Source: Methanomicrobiales archaeon (lineage in GTDB: Archaea; Halobacteriota; Methanomicrobia; Methanomicrobiales; Methanospirillaceae). From it: DNA of 64,000 nt. Numbering within the stretch: position 1 is the first letter of the stretch; each line of letters starts with the position of its first letter. The stretch spans positions 41,956 through 105,955 of the forward strand of contig JAAYWH010000096.1 of the NCBI GenBank assembly GCA_012516785.1, in the 5' to 3' direction. This document shows positions 26,314 to 36,082 of the stretch, one piece after another. Both the position numbers and the translations under genes were made by a program. The notes beneath the pieces are model-generated. The model was not told the DNA's origin. It did no database searches and was given only the letters and a program-made list of their open reading frames with translations.

Positions 26314-26405
26314 CCATGGTTTAGCGCCTTCATTCATTTCGTCAGTCTGCCTGACGGTGTATATGCTGATCTTGTCCTTGGGGCATCCCGAAAGCCCCTA
26401 GTAGT

Positions 26406-26594
26406 TTAATCATATTTCCCTTTCAGCCCGGCCCACCCGGTATACCCGCAGTAAATGCAGCCCTCTCCTTCGCAATGACGGCACTTTTTGGCAGGTGCTT
26501 TCACAGGGACGCACCCTTTCTTGTCACAGTATATACACCCGAGACCCTCGCAATGAGAACAGGTGACCTCAACATAAGATACTTTTTCGACCAT
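26406..26594 (-). CDS. Small Cys-rich DnaJ-zinc-finger-like protein (62 aa)
   Basis: 62 residues with nine cysteines in a tandem pattern: CSHCEGLGCIYCDKKGC and CRHCEGEGCIYCGYTGW. The repeats resemble the CxxCxGxG modules of the DnaJ central zinc-finger, with Trp replacing the last Cys of repeat two. It probably binds one or two zinc ions. No J-domain. It stands alone between the RDD gene and ilvD. Function unknown. Confidence 0.7.
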   Translation of the reverse strand: MVEKVSYVEVTCSHCEGLGCIYCDKKGCVPVKAPAKKCRHCEGEGCIYCGYTGWAGLKGKYD

Positions 26595-26779
26595 GGTTTG
26601 CAGGAGAGCTATAGCAGCCGATGTACATTAAACGTTATTGAAAGGATGGATATGGTTTCACCTCCGCTTTCGATTTAGGAGCCGAAGGGACTCGGAGAAA
26701 AGGGAAAGGACTCAAAAAAAAGGTCATAGAGAGAACAGGCTGGAGATGCCGAAGTCCCCTGATGTCAGGAACATTACAA

Positions 26780-28441
26780 TTAATCGTATCTTTCTAGTAC
26801 CGCTCCCTTATCAGCCTGGCCTACCATTCTGGCATAGCGGGCAAGAATCCCTGCCAGTTTTTTTTGTTTCGGGGCAAAGAACGCCTTGCGCCGTTTCAGT
26901 TCAGCTTTCGACAGATGCAGGTCAATTCTCCGCTCCCGTATATCGATCTCGATACTATCCCCATCATGCACGAGACCGATGGGACCTCCTGCTGCTGCTT
27001 CTGGCGAGACATGCCCGATACAGGGACCCCGGGTCCCACCAGAAAACCTCCCGTCTGTCACAAGAGCAACTCGGGTATACCCTAGCCCCATCAGCGCTGA
27101 TGTCGGGGAGAGCATTTCAGGCATCCCCGGGGCCCCGCGTGGCCCCTCATAGCGAATTACGACCACATCACCTTCCCGTACATGGCGGGAGAGGATTGCA
27201 TCCATTGCCTCTTTCTCCCCATCAAAAACCCTTGCCGGGCCCTGGTGGTGCCACATCTCATGGCTGACCGCTGCCGATTTCACTACGGCTCCCGTGGGTG
27301 CAAGGGTTCCCTTGAGAATCCTCAGTCCGCCTGCGGGATTCACCGGTGTTTCGACAGACTGAATGATTGACACAGCCGGGATCCTGGCTTTGCGTGCTAT
27401 CTCCTTGATGGAATTTCCGGACACTGTCGGAGCATCTTCAAGCTCGCGCTGAAGTGCATTGAGTACTGCCGGTATTCCCCCTGAACGATGCAGGGCAAGG
27501 ACCGAATGGGGGCCTGCCGGCATCATGTGGCACAGGTGGGGGATCCGGCAGCCGATTCGGTTGAATGCATCAATGTCAAGGGGAACCCCGGCTTCAGTGG
27601 CAATAGCCATGAGATGGAGGACCGTGTTGGTGCTTCCCCCAAGCGCCATGTCCACCCGGATGGCATTCTCCAGGCTTGCAGTGGTGATGATATCACGAGG
27701 GGCAACTCCCTCTTTCACAAGGCCTACCGCCCGTTCTCCAGTCTTGCGTGCTATTCGCAGCTTTTCGGCGTCTACTGCCGGTGCTGCAGCACACCCGGGA
27801 AGAGACATCCCCATTGCTTCAGTCATGCATGCCATGGTATTTGCTGTATAAAGCCCCTGGCAGCTGCCACAGCCGGGCATGGCGCAACACTCGAGTGTGC
27901 AGAGCTCCTCCTCCTCCATGGTCCCTGCTGCAACCTTCCCTACGCCTTCAAATACATCGATGAGAGAGAGTTCCTTTCCTTCATCATAACCGGGCAGCAT
28001 GGGACCCCCGGTGAGAAGTATAGAGGGAATATTGGTCCGGGCAGCTGCCATCAGCATCCCGGGGACAATCTTGTCGCAGGTACCGACCATGACCAGCCCA
28101 TCAAACCGGTGGGCTTCAGCCATCAGTTCTATCGAGTCGGCAATATTCTCCCGCGAAGGTAACGAATACCTCATCCCCTCATGTCCCATCGCAATGCCAT
28201 CACAGATTCCGATGACCCCAAATTCAAAAGGAACCCCGCCCGCGGCGGCGATCCCTTCCCGGACCTTGACGGTCAGAGAACGGAGGTGGGTATGTCCGGG
28301 CACGATATCGTTCCATGCATCTGCTATCCCGATAAACGGCCTGTCAAATTCCTCATCGGTGACCCCAAGCGATCGGAGCAGCGCCCGGTTGGGTGCACGT
28401 TGATAGCCCTGCTTGACTTCATCACTCCTCATCGTATGCAT
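26780..28441 (-). CDS. ilvD: Dihydroxy-acid dehydratase
   Basis: 553 residues, normal length. It dehydrates 2,3-dihydroxy-3-methylbutanoate or -pentanoate in valine and isoleucine synthesis. Iron-sulphur ligands are visible in [10 protein letters not shown] and [24 protein letters not shown]; the C-terminal [20 protein letters not shown] segment ([32 protein letters not shown]) binds Mg. AGGGA seven bases before ATG 28441 selects [14 protein letters not shown] 28432 is the alternative. No other ilv gene is adjacent. Confidence 0.95.
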   Translation of the reverse strand: MHTMRSDEVKQGYQRAPNRALLRSLGVTDEEFDRPFIGIADAWNDIVPGHTHLRSLTVKVREGIAAAGGVPFEFGVIGICDGIAMGHEGMRYSLPSRENIADSIELMAEAHRFDGLVMVGTCDKIVPGMLMAAARTNIPSILLTGGPMLPGYDEGKELSLIDVFEGVGKVAAGTMEEEELCTLECCAMPGCGSCQGLYTANTMACMTEAMGMSLPGCAAAPAVDAEKLRIARKTGERAVGLVKEGVAPRDIITTASLENAIRVDMALGGSTNTVLHLMAIATEAGVPLDIDAFNRIGCRIPHLCHMMPAGPHSVLALHRSGGIPAVLNALQRELEDAPTVSGNSIKEIARKARIPAVSIIQSVETPVNPAGGLRILKGTLAPTGAVVKSAAVSHEMWHHQGPARVFDGEKEAMDAILSRHVREGDVVVIRYEGPRGAPGMPEMLSPTSALMGLGYTRVALVTDGRFSGGTRGPCIGHVSPEAAAGGPIGLVHDGDSIEIDIRERRIDLHLSKAELKRRKAFFAPKQKKLAGILARYARMVGQADKGAVLERYD

Positions 28442-28544
28442 ATCTGTCCCTGGAAAACTGGTAGGTGTTGATCTCACTTTATGACTTTGTGGCGATCTTT
28501 GCCTGGAAAGGGGCTACACCACAAGGATATGCGAACAGGGGTGC

Positions 28545-29882
28545 TTATGATTTCCGGCACCGGGCAGCCGCATCCACAAAGGCAGCAACAAACCGGCCGG
28601 AGAAATAGGAGTGGGTATAGACGCCGATTGTCTCGTTGCAGAAGAGTCCGTCATTCCCGTCAACGATCCCTTTTCCCCGGGTAAGTCTGACACAAAAACG
28701 GGCATCTCTCTCCGGGTCTATTGTTGAATAATGAAATTCATGGCCCCGGACCTGACTACCAGGTACCGACATTCGGGGACCTCCCAAAAAGGTGCCGTCA
28801 GAATATCCGAGTGCCTGGATTTGGCTGGTCATCTCTGCCCTTGCCGGCAGGATCCCGGCCATTGGATATTCACCCCCTTCCAGAAGAAGATATTCGGAGA
28901 GATAGAGGAGCCCTCCACATTCACCGTATACCGGAATCCCATTTTCAGCGGCACCTATCAGCATAGAGCGGCATGGAGATGCAGCAAGAGCCGGGGCATA
29001 CAGTTCGGGATAGCCGCCACCGAAGTAGTAGGCATCGGCTTCAGGCAGCGGATCTCTGATGGGGGAGAACATGACCAGATCTGCGCCTGCAGCATGTAAA
29101 GCATCGAGATTATCCTGATAGTAAAAGCAGAATGCGGCATCCGATGCGATGCCGATACGAACCTTTGCCTCGGGTGATCGCTTCTGAGGGATATCGGGGG
29201 GTAAGGGGGGGGCAGATGACGCAACAGAAAGAAGTCCCTCCATATCGCAGGAACTGCCGACCACATCAAGTGAACGGGGTTCTTCTTCAAGCTCAAATGC
29301 CATTTTCAGGCCAAGGTGACGACTCTCCACCGTGAGGCACGGATCGCGCGGGATCCATCCGTATGCGGGGACCGTGAGATTCCGCTCAATCATCGTGCGG
29401 TGACGGGAACTTCCCAGGCGGTTGAAGATAATCCCCCTCAGGTCAAGGGTACGGTCAAATGATCTGAACCCTCCAATGAGGGCATGCGCGCTCCGCGACA
29501 TCCCTCGCACATCGACCACCAGAATGGCAGGTGCCTTGAGGATGCGCATCACATGGGCGGTGCTCGCATCATCAGTCCCATCAAGCCCGTCAAATAATCC
29601 CATCACCCCCTCGATGATGGCGATATCGGCACCCTTGCAAGCCCTTAAAAATGTCTCTCTTACCCCGTCCTCTCCCATCATGAAAGGATCGAGGTTATGG
29701 GAGATCCGCCCGGTGATACTGGAATGATAGGTGGGATCGATAAAATCAGGCCCAACCTTGAAAGGTTGTACAATCAGCCCCCGTTTCCGGAGAGACTGCA
29801 TAAGCCCCCTTGCAACGGTTGTCTTCCCACATCCGCTATGGGTTCCAGCAATTACAATCCGAGGGATGCCCTGGGCAGTCAT
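28545..29882 (-). CDS. cfbB: Ni-sirohydrochlorin / cobyrinate a,c-diamide synthase (CfbB/CbiA)
   Basis: 445 residues. N-terminal dethiobiotin-synthase-like ATPase with P-loop GTHSGCGKTT and FKVGPDFIDPTYH; C-terminal class I glutamine amidotransferase with YGECGGLLYL (catalytic Cys) and a late His in RGHEFHYSTI. In methanogens this enzyme amidates Ni-sirohydrochlorin on the way to coenzyme F430 and can also act in cobamide synthesis. GTG 29900 is an alternative start that adds six residues. No other cfb gene is in the window. Confidence 0.92.
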   Translation of the reverse strand: MTAQGIPRIVIAGTHSGCGKTTVARGLMQSLRKRGLIVQPFKVGPDFIDPTYHSSITGRISHNLDPFMMGEDGVRETFLRACKGADIAIIEGVMGLFDGLDGTDDASTAHVMRILKAPAILVVDVRGMSRSAHALIGGFRSFDRTLDLRGIIFNRLGSSRHRTMIERNLTVPAYGWIPRDPCLTVESRHLGLKMAFELEEEPRSLDVVGSSCDMEGLLSVASSAPPLPPDIPQKRSPEAKVRIGIASDAAFCFYYQDNLDALHAAGADLVMFSPIRDPLPEADAYYFGGGYPELYAPALAASPCRSMLIGAAENGIPVYGECGGLLYLSEYLLLEGGEYPMAGILPARAEMTSQIQALGYSDGTFLGGPRMSVPGSQVRGHEFHYSTIDPERDARFCVRLTRGKGIVDGNDGLFCNETIGVYTHSYFSGRFVAAFVDAAARCRKS

Positions 29883-30114
29883 TCCTGCATGATATTCCAC
29901 AATTATTCTGGTCGTCCCGGGAGGTTAATTCCGTTTGCCCGGGATAAACTCTCCTCCAATTCTGAATACACCACATATCAGGGTCACTATCCACAGAGAA
30001 TGGGATCGGCGTTCTCCCAGCAAATCCATTCATATCCGAAGGATACAGATATCGTGAACCGAATGAGAGAGTTATTAAAAAATGCGGCTGATGGTACCTA
30101 GAAGAGGATCTGAA

Positions 30115-30582
30115 ATGGGAGATGAAGACGATGAGATTGCGACCCTCCACCTCGCGCGATGGGACTCGAGGTTCTGGGCTTGGCTGATCGATTTTATTCT
30201 TGTCAGCCTTGTCCTGAATATCTTCTCCAACCCGTTCCATTTCTTCAGTGGAATCCTGGCGGGGAATCCGTTTGACTTCCTGGTACGAAGTACCGGATTT
30301 CTCATCTACTGGACCGTTATGGAAGGGTATACAGGCCAGTCGATCGGAAAGATGGTGATGAACCTTAAGGTTACCGACCGGTCAGGAAAACCCGTCAGGT
30401 TCCCCGCAGCATTCATTGAGAGCTTCGGAAAATCCTTTCTCCTTCCGTTCGACTGCCTGATTGGATGGTTCGGAATGCCAGGGAAGAAACTCAGGCTCTT
30501 TAACAGGGTCTCCGGGACTATTGTCATCAAGACCGACTACCAGGAGCCGGCGGGCATACGGTATGTCCGTGAACATGAATAA
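30115..30582 (+). CDS. RDD family membrane protein
   Basis: 155 residues from ATG 30115, with AGAGG seven bases upstream. RDD domain: HLARWDSRFWAWLIDFILVSLVLNIF, then TGFLIYWTVMEGYTGQSIGKMVMNLKVTDRSGKPV, and a third helix (FGKSFLLPFDCLIGWFG). No zinc ribbon, unlike the RDD protein at 25681. Transcribed divergently from cfbB. Function unknown. Confidence 0.82.
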   Translation: MGDEDDEIATLHLARWDSRFWAWLIDFILVSLVLNIFSNPFHFFSGILAGNPFDFLVRSTGFLIYWTVMEGYTGQSIGKMVMNLKVTDRSGKPVRFPAAFIESFGKSFLLPFDCLIGWFGMPGKKLRLFNRVSGTIVIKTDYQEPAGIRYVREHE

Positions 30583-30822
30583 CCAGAAGGAAGGGTTGGA
30601 AGGCATCCCTTTTTTCGTCGATGCAGAGAGGGAATCCCAACTCCCTGCTACCAAAATGGTGTGACAATCCCCTGACCCCCTCGGCATATGCCCTGACATG
30701 AGGGAACTATTCAGATTTGGGATTATAGGAGCAGAACAACTTTTAAAAAGGATGCATACGGTGTCTGGAAAAGGACAATTCTGCGGGGCAACCATCCCCT
30801 CTTCCCATCGTCAATACTCCGT

Positions 30823-33255
30823 TCACCCGATACCCCACATCGCGAGCGTTGTCCTGGAAGGATCGATATCGGTCCATGACCACCCCAGTGCTTCGATGAT
30901 CCGGGATATCGGCTGCTGGAGTGTCTTCTGGAGCATCAGCTCCCAGTCTACCTGGAATTCTGAAGGGACCTGATCTCCATATTCAAAACAGAGCACGTCG
31001 GTCTTCTTGTACTTTTCCTTTACATTCCTGATATAGACCCTTTTTGGCTTACTTCCCTTAGCAAACTCCATGCCCAGATGCTCATTGGCATATTTTGCCC
31101 CGCGGATATGGGCATCATCGGTCTGGTAATCGAGCAGGTCCTTACCGATGCCTCCCGGAATCCCGATCTCATCAAGGCTGTACCTTCCAGCGCGGTAGCT
31201 CTTGATCACCTCTCCAAGATACGTTTTGATCGTTTCATACTGTTCGCCATGAAGGATCATCTCCATCACGCGTTTCTGAACGGTTTTTGTGATCTGGGGA
31301 TAATCGCTCCTTCGTATCTCGAACCCGACCACATCGATCTCATCAACGGTTTTGCCTTCCTTCCAGATGAGGCGGCCTGCATACCGCTTCTTCTTTCCGG
31401 CCTGGAAAAAGCGCTGGTAAATCTTTTCGAACTTGATGGAGAAGTAATGGGTATCAGCGTTCAGTTCCTGCCTGGCGAACCGTGAGTAGCTCGCATTCAC
31501 TTCACGTTCAATCCCCCGCGCTCTCTCGATGGTGTTTTCAACAGATCCGGGAGGAATAAGCACCATGCAGGAATCAGTATCACCGTAAATGACATGATAC
31601 CCCATTTCCTCAATCACACCGCGGGTGTGCTCAATGATAGCCCTCCCGACAGAGGTGATTGCCGCACCGATCTCACGGTCGTACAGCCGGAACCGCGTGT
31701 ACCCGCTCACCCCGTAGTAGGTATTCATGATCACTTTCAGGACATTCTGCTGAATGTCATAGATGACGTATTCATCGGATCCGAACGGATATCGGTTCCT
31801 CTCTCTTTTCTTTTCTTCGCGTTCACTCAGCAGATCGGAAAGGATACTCCGTGTCAGACCATCAGGGGCTTTTCTGAAACGGATACCATTGGGAGCTTTC
31901 AGCTCACCGGCAGGGTCCTTTGTCTCAGGCGATGCGTTGATGGTCATCATGGCCATGGGGTAGAGAGAGGCAAGGTCAAGTACCACAACGTTCTCCCGGA
32001 CGCCGCGACTCGGTTCAAATACGGTAGCCCCTTCAAACTCCTCGGATGCGGCAAATCCTTTGGAGGGGAGCACATAGCTGCCATGCGCTTTCCTCAGCAC
32101 GAAGACATCGATGACACTGGATGAGTTGAGGGTCCGATCAAGCGGACAGCCGACATACCGGGCTATCTCCCGGTAGAACTCGATGATCCGGTTCTTTTCA
32201 TTGATGGCTACACACAGTTCTACATCCTTGAAGTTATACTCGACGAGAAGGCAGGGATCCCTCTTCCAGAGGTCACTGATCGTCCCGGTATACCGCACCT
32301 TCGTCTCTCCTACCTCTGCTTCCGCTACGGCATCCAGCCGGTAGGATTCGCGCTGGGTTGCATGCATCTTCCGGTATGCCTGGAGCAGATCAAATACCGA
32401 CCGGCCCCGGATAGCATTCCGCTCGGTCTGGCCACCGAGCCTTGCGAGGGAGGCAGGGTCCATCCCAAGGGCTTCCATCCGCTTCAAGAGGTAGGGCAGG
32501 TCAAATTCGAGGAAATTCCAGCCTGACAGGATATCGGGGTCTTTCTCCCTTAAATACGATGCAAAACCCTCAAACATCTCCTTCTCATTCGCAAACATCC
32601 TGATGGTATGCCGATCCCTGCTGAAACATCCATTCCTGAGACTTTCCTTGTCCGAGAGAACCGAGAGATCACATCCATCTCTCCCTCCACTCCAGATGAG
32701 GCTCGTGTAGTGATCATCAAATGAATCATGGCAGGTGATACAGATGACCGCGTCACGTCCCGGTTCAGGGAAACCACGGATATCCTCACACTCAATATCG
32801 AGTATGCAGATCCGGGCATTACTGCTGATATCTGCCGGAGCGATCTCCCGGTAATCAGCGGAATCTGCAGGGATCTTGATCCCCCCGGTAAGCCCGGTGT
32901 CGATCATGAACCTGGTTGTAAAGGGGATGTCGGCTTCAAAATGGGTAAACCGTTCACGGATATCCCGGACATCTCCGGGCCTCACGGTATAGATCCGGAT
33001 AAGTGGTTCTCCCCTGATGGAGCGATACACCTTCCCCTCTTCAAGACTGGCATTCACAGGGATCGATCCGGCGATAGCCTGATGCTGCAGAACGTAAAAA
33101 TAAGGCCGGAATCCGGTTATCTCGACATGGCGGGCTCTCTTCTCCAGGTCACGCCCGAAAATATGAATGACTGGGCAGTCGGGGCCGGTCGAATATTCGA
33201 CCTGGACGATGTCCAGGGTTGTATCCACAGCGAAGTGTTCGGTCCCTTCCGTCAT
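30823..33255 (-). CDS. polB: DNA polymerase family B
   Basis: 810 residues from ATG 33255. Exonuclease motifs: ICILDIECED (Exo I), GWNFLEFDLPYLL (Exo II). Polymerase motifs: DLASLYPMAM (A), KVIMNTYYGVSGY (B), YGDTDSCM (C). Replicative or repair polymerase with proofreading. Family members begin shortly before DTTLDIVQVEY, which supports 33255; ATG 33291 is possible and would leave 8 bases to mdh upstream. No intein is seen at the motifs where polB inteins usually insert. Confidence 0.95.
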   Translation of the reverse strand: MTEGTEHFAVDTTLDIVQVEYSTGPDCPVIHIFGRDLEKRARHVEITGFRPYFYVLQHQAIAGSIPVNASLEEGKVYRSIRGEPLIRIYTVRPGDVRDIRERFTHFEADIPFTTRFMIDTGLTGGIKIPADSADYREIAPADISSNARICILDIECEDIRGFPEPGRDAVICITCHDSFDDHYTSLIWSGGRDGCDLSVLSDKESLRNGCFSRDRHTIRMFANEKEMFEGFASYLREKDPDILSGWNFLEFDLPYLLKRMEALGMDPASLARLGGQTERNAIRGRSVFDLLQAYRKMHATQRESYRLDAVAEAEVGETKVRYTGTISDLWKRDPCLLVEYNFKDVELCVAINEKNRIIEFYREIARYVGCPLDRTLNSSSVIDVFVLRKAHGSYVLPSKGFAASEEFEGATVFEPSRGVRENVVVLDLASLYPMAMMTINASPETKDPAGELKAPNGIRFRKAPDGLTRSILSDLLSEREEKKRERNRYPFGSDEYVIYDIQQNVLKVIMNTYYGVSGYTRFRLYDREIGAAITSVGRAIIEHTRGVIEEMGYHVIYGDTDSCMVLIPPGSVENTIERARGIEREVNASYSRFARQELNADTHYFSIKFEKIYQRFFQAGKKKRYAGRLIWKEGKTVDEIDVVGFEIRRSDYPQITKTVQKRVMEMILHGEQYETIKTYLGEVIKSYRAGRYSLDEIGIPGGIGKDLLDYQTDDAHIRGAKYANEHLGMEFAKGSKPKRVYIRNVKEKYKKTDVLCFEYGDQVPSEFQVDWELMLQKTLQQPISRIIEALGWSWTDIDPSRTTLAMWGIG

Positions 33256-33298
33256 GGTTGCTTTGCCGGGGGTATAGCAGTGAGGACTCATGATATAT

Positions 33299-34165
33299 CT
33301 AAATCCCAAGATAACTGCAAAGACCCATGACAAAGGTGCCTGCATTCTTCATCTTCTCTCCCTCCCAGGCATCAAGGTTCCATTCTTTTATCGAGAGTAC
33401 TCCCTCTTTCCCAATAATCGCAGGGACACCGAGAGAGCACTGTGAGAATCCGTATTCCCCGTCAAGGATGCAGGAGCAGCTGAGGCATGCCCTCTCGTCC
33501 CTCGCAATGATCCTGATGAGCTTGGCAAGGTGCCAGGCCGGGCCGAAGACCGTCCCTCCTTTCCCCTTGATCACTTCCATGCTTGCCGTGCAAAGTCCTG
33601 TAAGGATCTCATCCCTGAGCTGTTCCTGAACCGGTGTTGAGAGACGCGAGAAGAGGGGAACCTGATGCTCCCCGTGCTCGCCAATCACCCACGGCGTTCC
33701 CTCTATCCCGTGAGTGCGAAGCGCTAAACCAAAGCGGGAACTATCGAGATCTCCGCCGAATCCAATGCATTGCCGCGGTTCCAGTCCACTGGATCTGCAA
33801 AGGTAATAATTATTGATGTCCATCGGATTGGTGACAGTAATGAGGACTCCTGAAAAACCCTGGAGCGCCTGGGTGCATACCTTAGCAGCCGGAAGGTTCG
33901 CGGAGAGCAGATCGGCCCGGGTCCTGACACCGGGATTGCGTGGGATTCCCGCGGAAAAAACACAGATATCAGCGTCCTTTACCTGGTTCCAATCGGTCTC
34001 TATTCCTATATCGATCCCAGTATGGGAGAGGTCGAGTATCTGGGCATCAAGAAGGGATTTTGCCGTGTCGAAGAGCACCAGCTCATCGGCAAGACCGAGT
34101 ATGGTCGAGAGATATGCGGTCTCCCCGCCAATCCTCCCCACGCCAAGGATGGCGAGCCTGGTCAT
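33299..34165 (-). CDS. mdh: Malate dehydrogenase (LDH/MDH family)
   Basis: 288 residues. Rossmann motif LAILGVGRIGGETA, then VLFDTAKS, substrate loop with GIPRNPGVRTRADLL, TNPMDINNYY, and catalytic His in GEHGEHQVP. It interconverts malate and oxaloacetate in the incomplete reductive TCA route of methanogens. ATG 34171 or 34165 can start translation, directly behind a TATA element shared with pyrD. PolB follows downstream. Confidence 0.9.
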   Translation of the reverse strand: MTRLAILGVGRIGGETAYLSTILGLADELVLFDTAKSLLDAQILDLSHTGIDIGIETDWNQVKDADICVFSAGIPRNPGVRTRADLLSANLPAAKVCTQALQGFSGVLITVTNPMDINNYYLCRSSGLEPRQCIGFGGDLDSSRFGLALRTHGIEGTPWVIGEHGEHQVPLFSRLSTPVQEQLRDEILTGLCTASMEVIKGKGGTVFGPAWHLAKLIRIIARDERACLSCSCILDGEYGFSQCSLGVPAIIGKEGVLSIKEWNLDAWEGEKMKNAGTFVMGLCSYLGI

Positions 34166-34171
34166 AATCAT

Positions 34172-34225
34172 CAATATTGGGGACGCGTGAATATAATATT
34201 CGTACTGGAGATTCGGAGATTGACA
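34172..34225. promoter_or_regulatory. Compact divergent promoter with symmetric TATA box
   Basis: GAATATAATATTC at 34189-34201 is an almost perfect palindrome centred on a TATA sequence. It lies about 25-30 bases from both divergent starts (mdh 34165/34171, pyrD 34226), so one TBP site could serve both genes. Confidence 0.55.
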
Positions 34226-35110
34226 GTGAGGATAGTACCGGGAGAGGTACGGATAGGAAAGGTGGTGCTCTCAAACCATCTCATGCTTGCCGCGGGGATA
34301 CTGGGAACCACCGGATCTTCGCTTGCACGCATACTTGATTGCGGCGCTGGCGGAGTGGTCACCAAGTCCATCGGGCCGTATCCCTGTGAGGGGCACCCCG
34401 GTCCGTGCGTTATTGAGACTTATGGGGGGCTCCTCAATTCCATGGGCCTCCCCAACCCATCACGCGAATTTGCACTGGAGGTAGAGCCGCTTGCAGGGAA
34501 AACGGTGATTCTCAGCATCTATGGAGGCAATCCTGATGAGTTCCGGATGGTGGCTTCATGGTTTACCGGGACGGCTTCCGCATTTGAGCTGAATCTGAGC
34601 TGTCCGCATGCGGCAGGATATGGATCTGCATTGGGAACGGACCCTGCTCTTGTGGAAGCATGTACGCGGGCAGTAAGCAGCCTCGGGATACCCACCTGGG
34701 TGAAGCTCACTCCGAATGTGACTGATATCACCCTCTGTGGGAAGGCGGCTGAACAGGGGGGGGCCTCTGCCATTGTTGCAATAAATACGCTGAAGGCCAT
34801 GAGAATCTCAACCGATCTGAAGCGGCCGGCACTGGGAAACCGGTATGGCGGGCTTTCAGGGAAGGCAATATTTCCGGTTGCTCTCCGATGCGTATACGAA
34901 CTCTACGAGTCATGCCGGATTCCGATCATCGGGTGCGGCGGGATATCCTCCGCCAGTGATGTGATTGAGATGATGATGGCCGGGGCTTCTGCAGTCCAGA
35001 TTGGAACCGCGGTTAAGGATGATCCCGGTATTTTCCGGTCGATTGCTTCTGATCTCTACCAGAGTGATGGGGTCCCTTCCGATTCCATTGTGGGGTGCGC
35101 CCATGAGTGA
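34226..35110 (+). CDS. pyrD: Dihydroorotate dehydrogenase B, catalytic subunit
   Basis: 294 residues, GTG start at 34226 seven bases after GGAG. FMN-binding barrel: LMLAAGILGTTGSS, SIYGGNPDEF, ELNLSCPHAAGYGSALG (Cys of class 1B), VKLTPNVTD, NTLKAMRI, GLSGKAIFPVALR, IGCGGISSASD. It oxidises dihydroorotate to orotate and passes electrons to PyrK. The stop overlaps the pyrK start by 8 bases, so the pair is translationally coupled. Confidence 0.95.
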   Translation: MRIVPGEVRIGKVVLSNHLMLAAGILGTTGSSLARILDCGAGGVVTKSIGPYPCEGHPGPCVIETYGGLLNSMGLPNPSREFALEVEPLAGKTVILSIYGGNPDEFRMVASWFTGTASAFELNLSCPHAAGYGSALGTDPALVEACTRAVSSLGIPTWVKLTPNVTDITLCGKAAEQGGASAIVAINTLKAMRISTDLKRPALGNRYGGLSGKAIFPVALRCVYELYESCRIPIIGCGGISSASDVIEMMMAGASAVQIGTAVKDDPGIFRSIASDLYQSDGVPSDSIVGCAHE

Positions 35111-35867
35111 GGAGCCATTGCAGGTAGTACAGATCACCACGATAACCAGGGAAACCCCTACGGTAAGGACGTTCTCATTCTCACCGGGATTTTCTTTCCG
35201 GCCAGGCCAGTTCGTGATGGTGACGATCCCGGGCATCGATGAGATACCGATGGCGCTTTCGCGGGCTGATGCCATCACCGTGCAGAGAGTGGGTGATGCA
35301 ACCGGGGCGCTGTTTCAGGCCGGGCCCGGGGATAAGCTGGGGATCCGGGGGCCGTTTGGAAACGGATTTCCTGGAAAAAAAGGCACCCTGGCCATTGCCG
35401 GGGGAGTCGGTGCCGCACCGCTCCGCCCACTGGTCATGAAAGGGTGTGTTGATTGCCTTCTCATTGGGGCAAGAACAGCTGATGAACTATTGTTTATCCC
35501 TGAACTTTCCCGGAAGAGCAAGGTCCTCCCTGCAACGGACGATGGAACAACCGGGTTTCACGGGCCTGTGACAGGACTCCTTGGGGAGATACCCCTCTCA
35601 GAGTACACCCAGATTTGTATCTGCGGCCCGGAAAAGATGATGAAAGCGGCCCTGCATGCCCTTGATGCTGCAGGAATGACCAGAAAGAGCTATTTCAGCC
35701 TCCACCGTTACATGAAGTGCGGCATCGGAGTCTGCGGATCCTGCTGTATCGACCCCGATGGGCGCAGGGTCTGCCGCGATGGGCCGGTTTTTCCTGGCGA
35801 TTCGCTCCTTCACTCAGAACTCGGAAAATACACCCGGGATGCGAGCGGGAGGAGAAAAACGGTCTGA
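35103..35867 (+). CDS. pyrK: Dihydroorotate dehydrogenase B, electron transfer subunit
   Basis: 254 residues. FAD domain (FRPGQFVMVTIPG, with IRGPFGNGF), NAD-binding part (GGVGAAPLRPL, ICICGPEKMMKAAL) and the [2Fe-2S] motif CGIGVCGSCCIDPDGRRVC. It couples PyrD to NAD or another carrier. Starts at ATG 35103 inside the pyrD 3' end. Confidence 0.94.
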   Translation: MSEEPLQVVQITTITRETPTVRTFSFSPGFSFRPGQFVMVTIPGIDEIPMALSRADAITVQRVGDATGALFQAGPGDKLGIRGPFGNGFPGKKGTLAIAGGVGAAPLRPLVMKGCVDCLLIGARTADELLFIPELSRKSKVLPATDDGTTGFHGPVTGLLGEIPLSEYTQICICGPEKMMKAALHALDAAGMTRKSYFSLHRYMKCGIGVCGSCCIDPDGRRVCRDGPVFPGDSLLHSELGKYTRDASGRRKTV

Positions 35868-36082
35868 TCGACCCTGACCAAGAACTATTTATACAAAGAT
35901 TTTTATCCTCATGGTGTTTTTCCAGTGGAGTTCTCCCTTTTAAACTTTAAAAACATGAATTGTGCCCCTGAAAACAATTAGAAAGTTATTAATAACACCA
36001 GAAAAGATTTTAATTTTGACCCTATACGAAAAGTGAGTTTGGGGTTATTGGTTAAGGTAGACATTCGAGAGGTGTGAAAAAA
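35868..36082 (+). promoter_or_regulatory. AT-rich upstream region of fdhC with a palindrome
   Basis: 215 bp, much more AT-rich than its surroundings. TATA-like elements include TATTTATACAAAG (35886-35898), AAGATTTTAATTTTG (about 36003-36017) and CCTATACG (about 36020). A perfect palindrome GTTATTAATAAC sits at 35985-35996 and may be an operator. GAGAGGTG at 36067-36074 is the ribosome-binding site. Confidence 0.55.
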
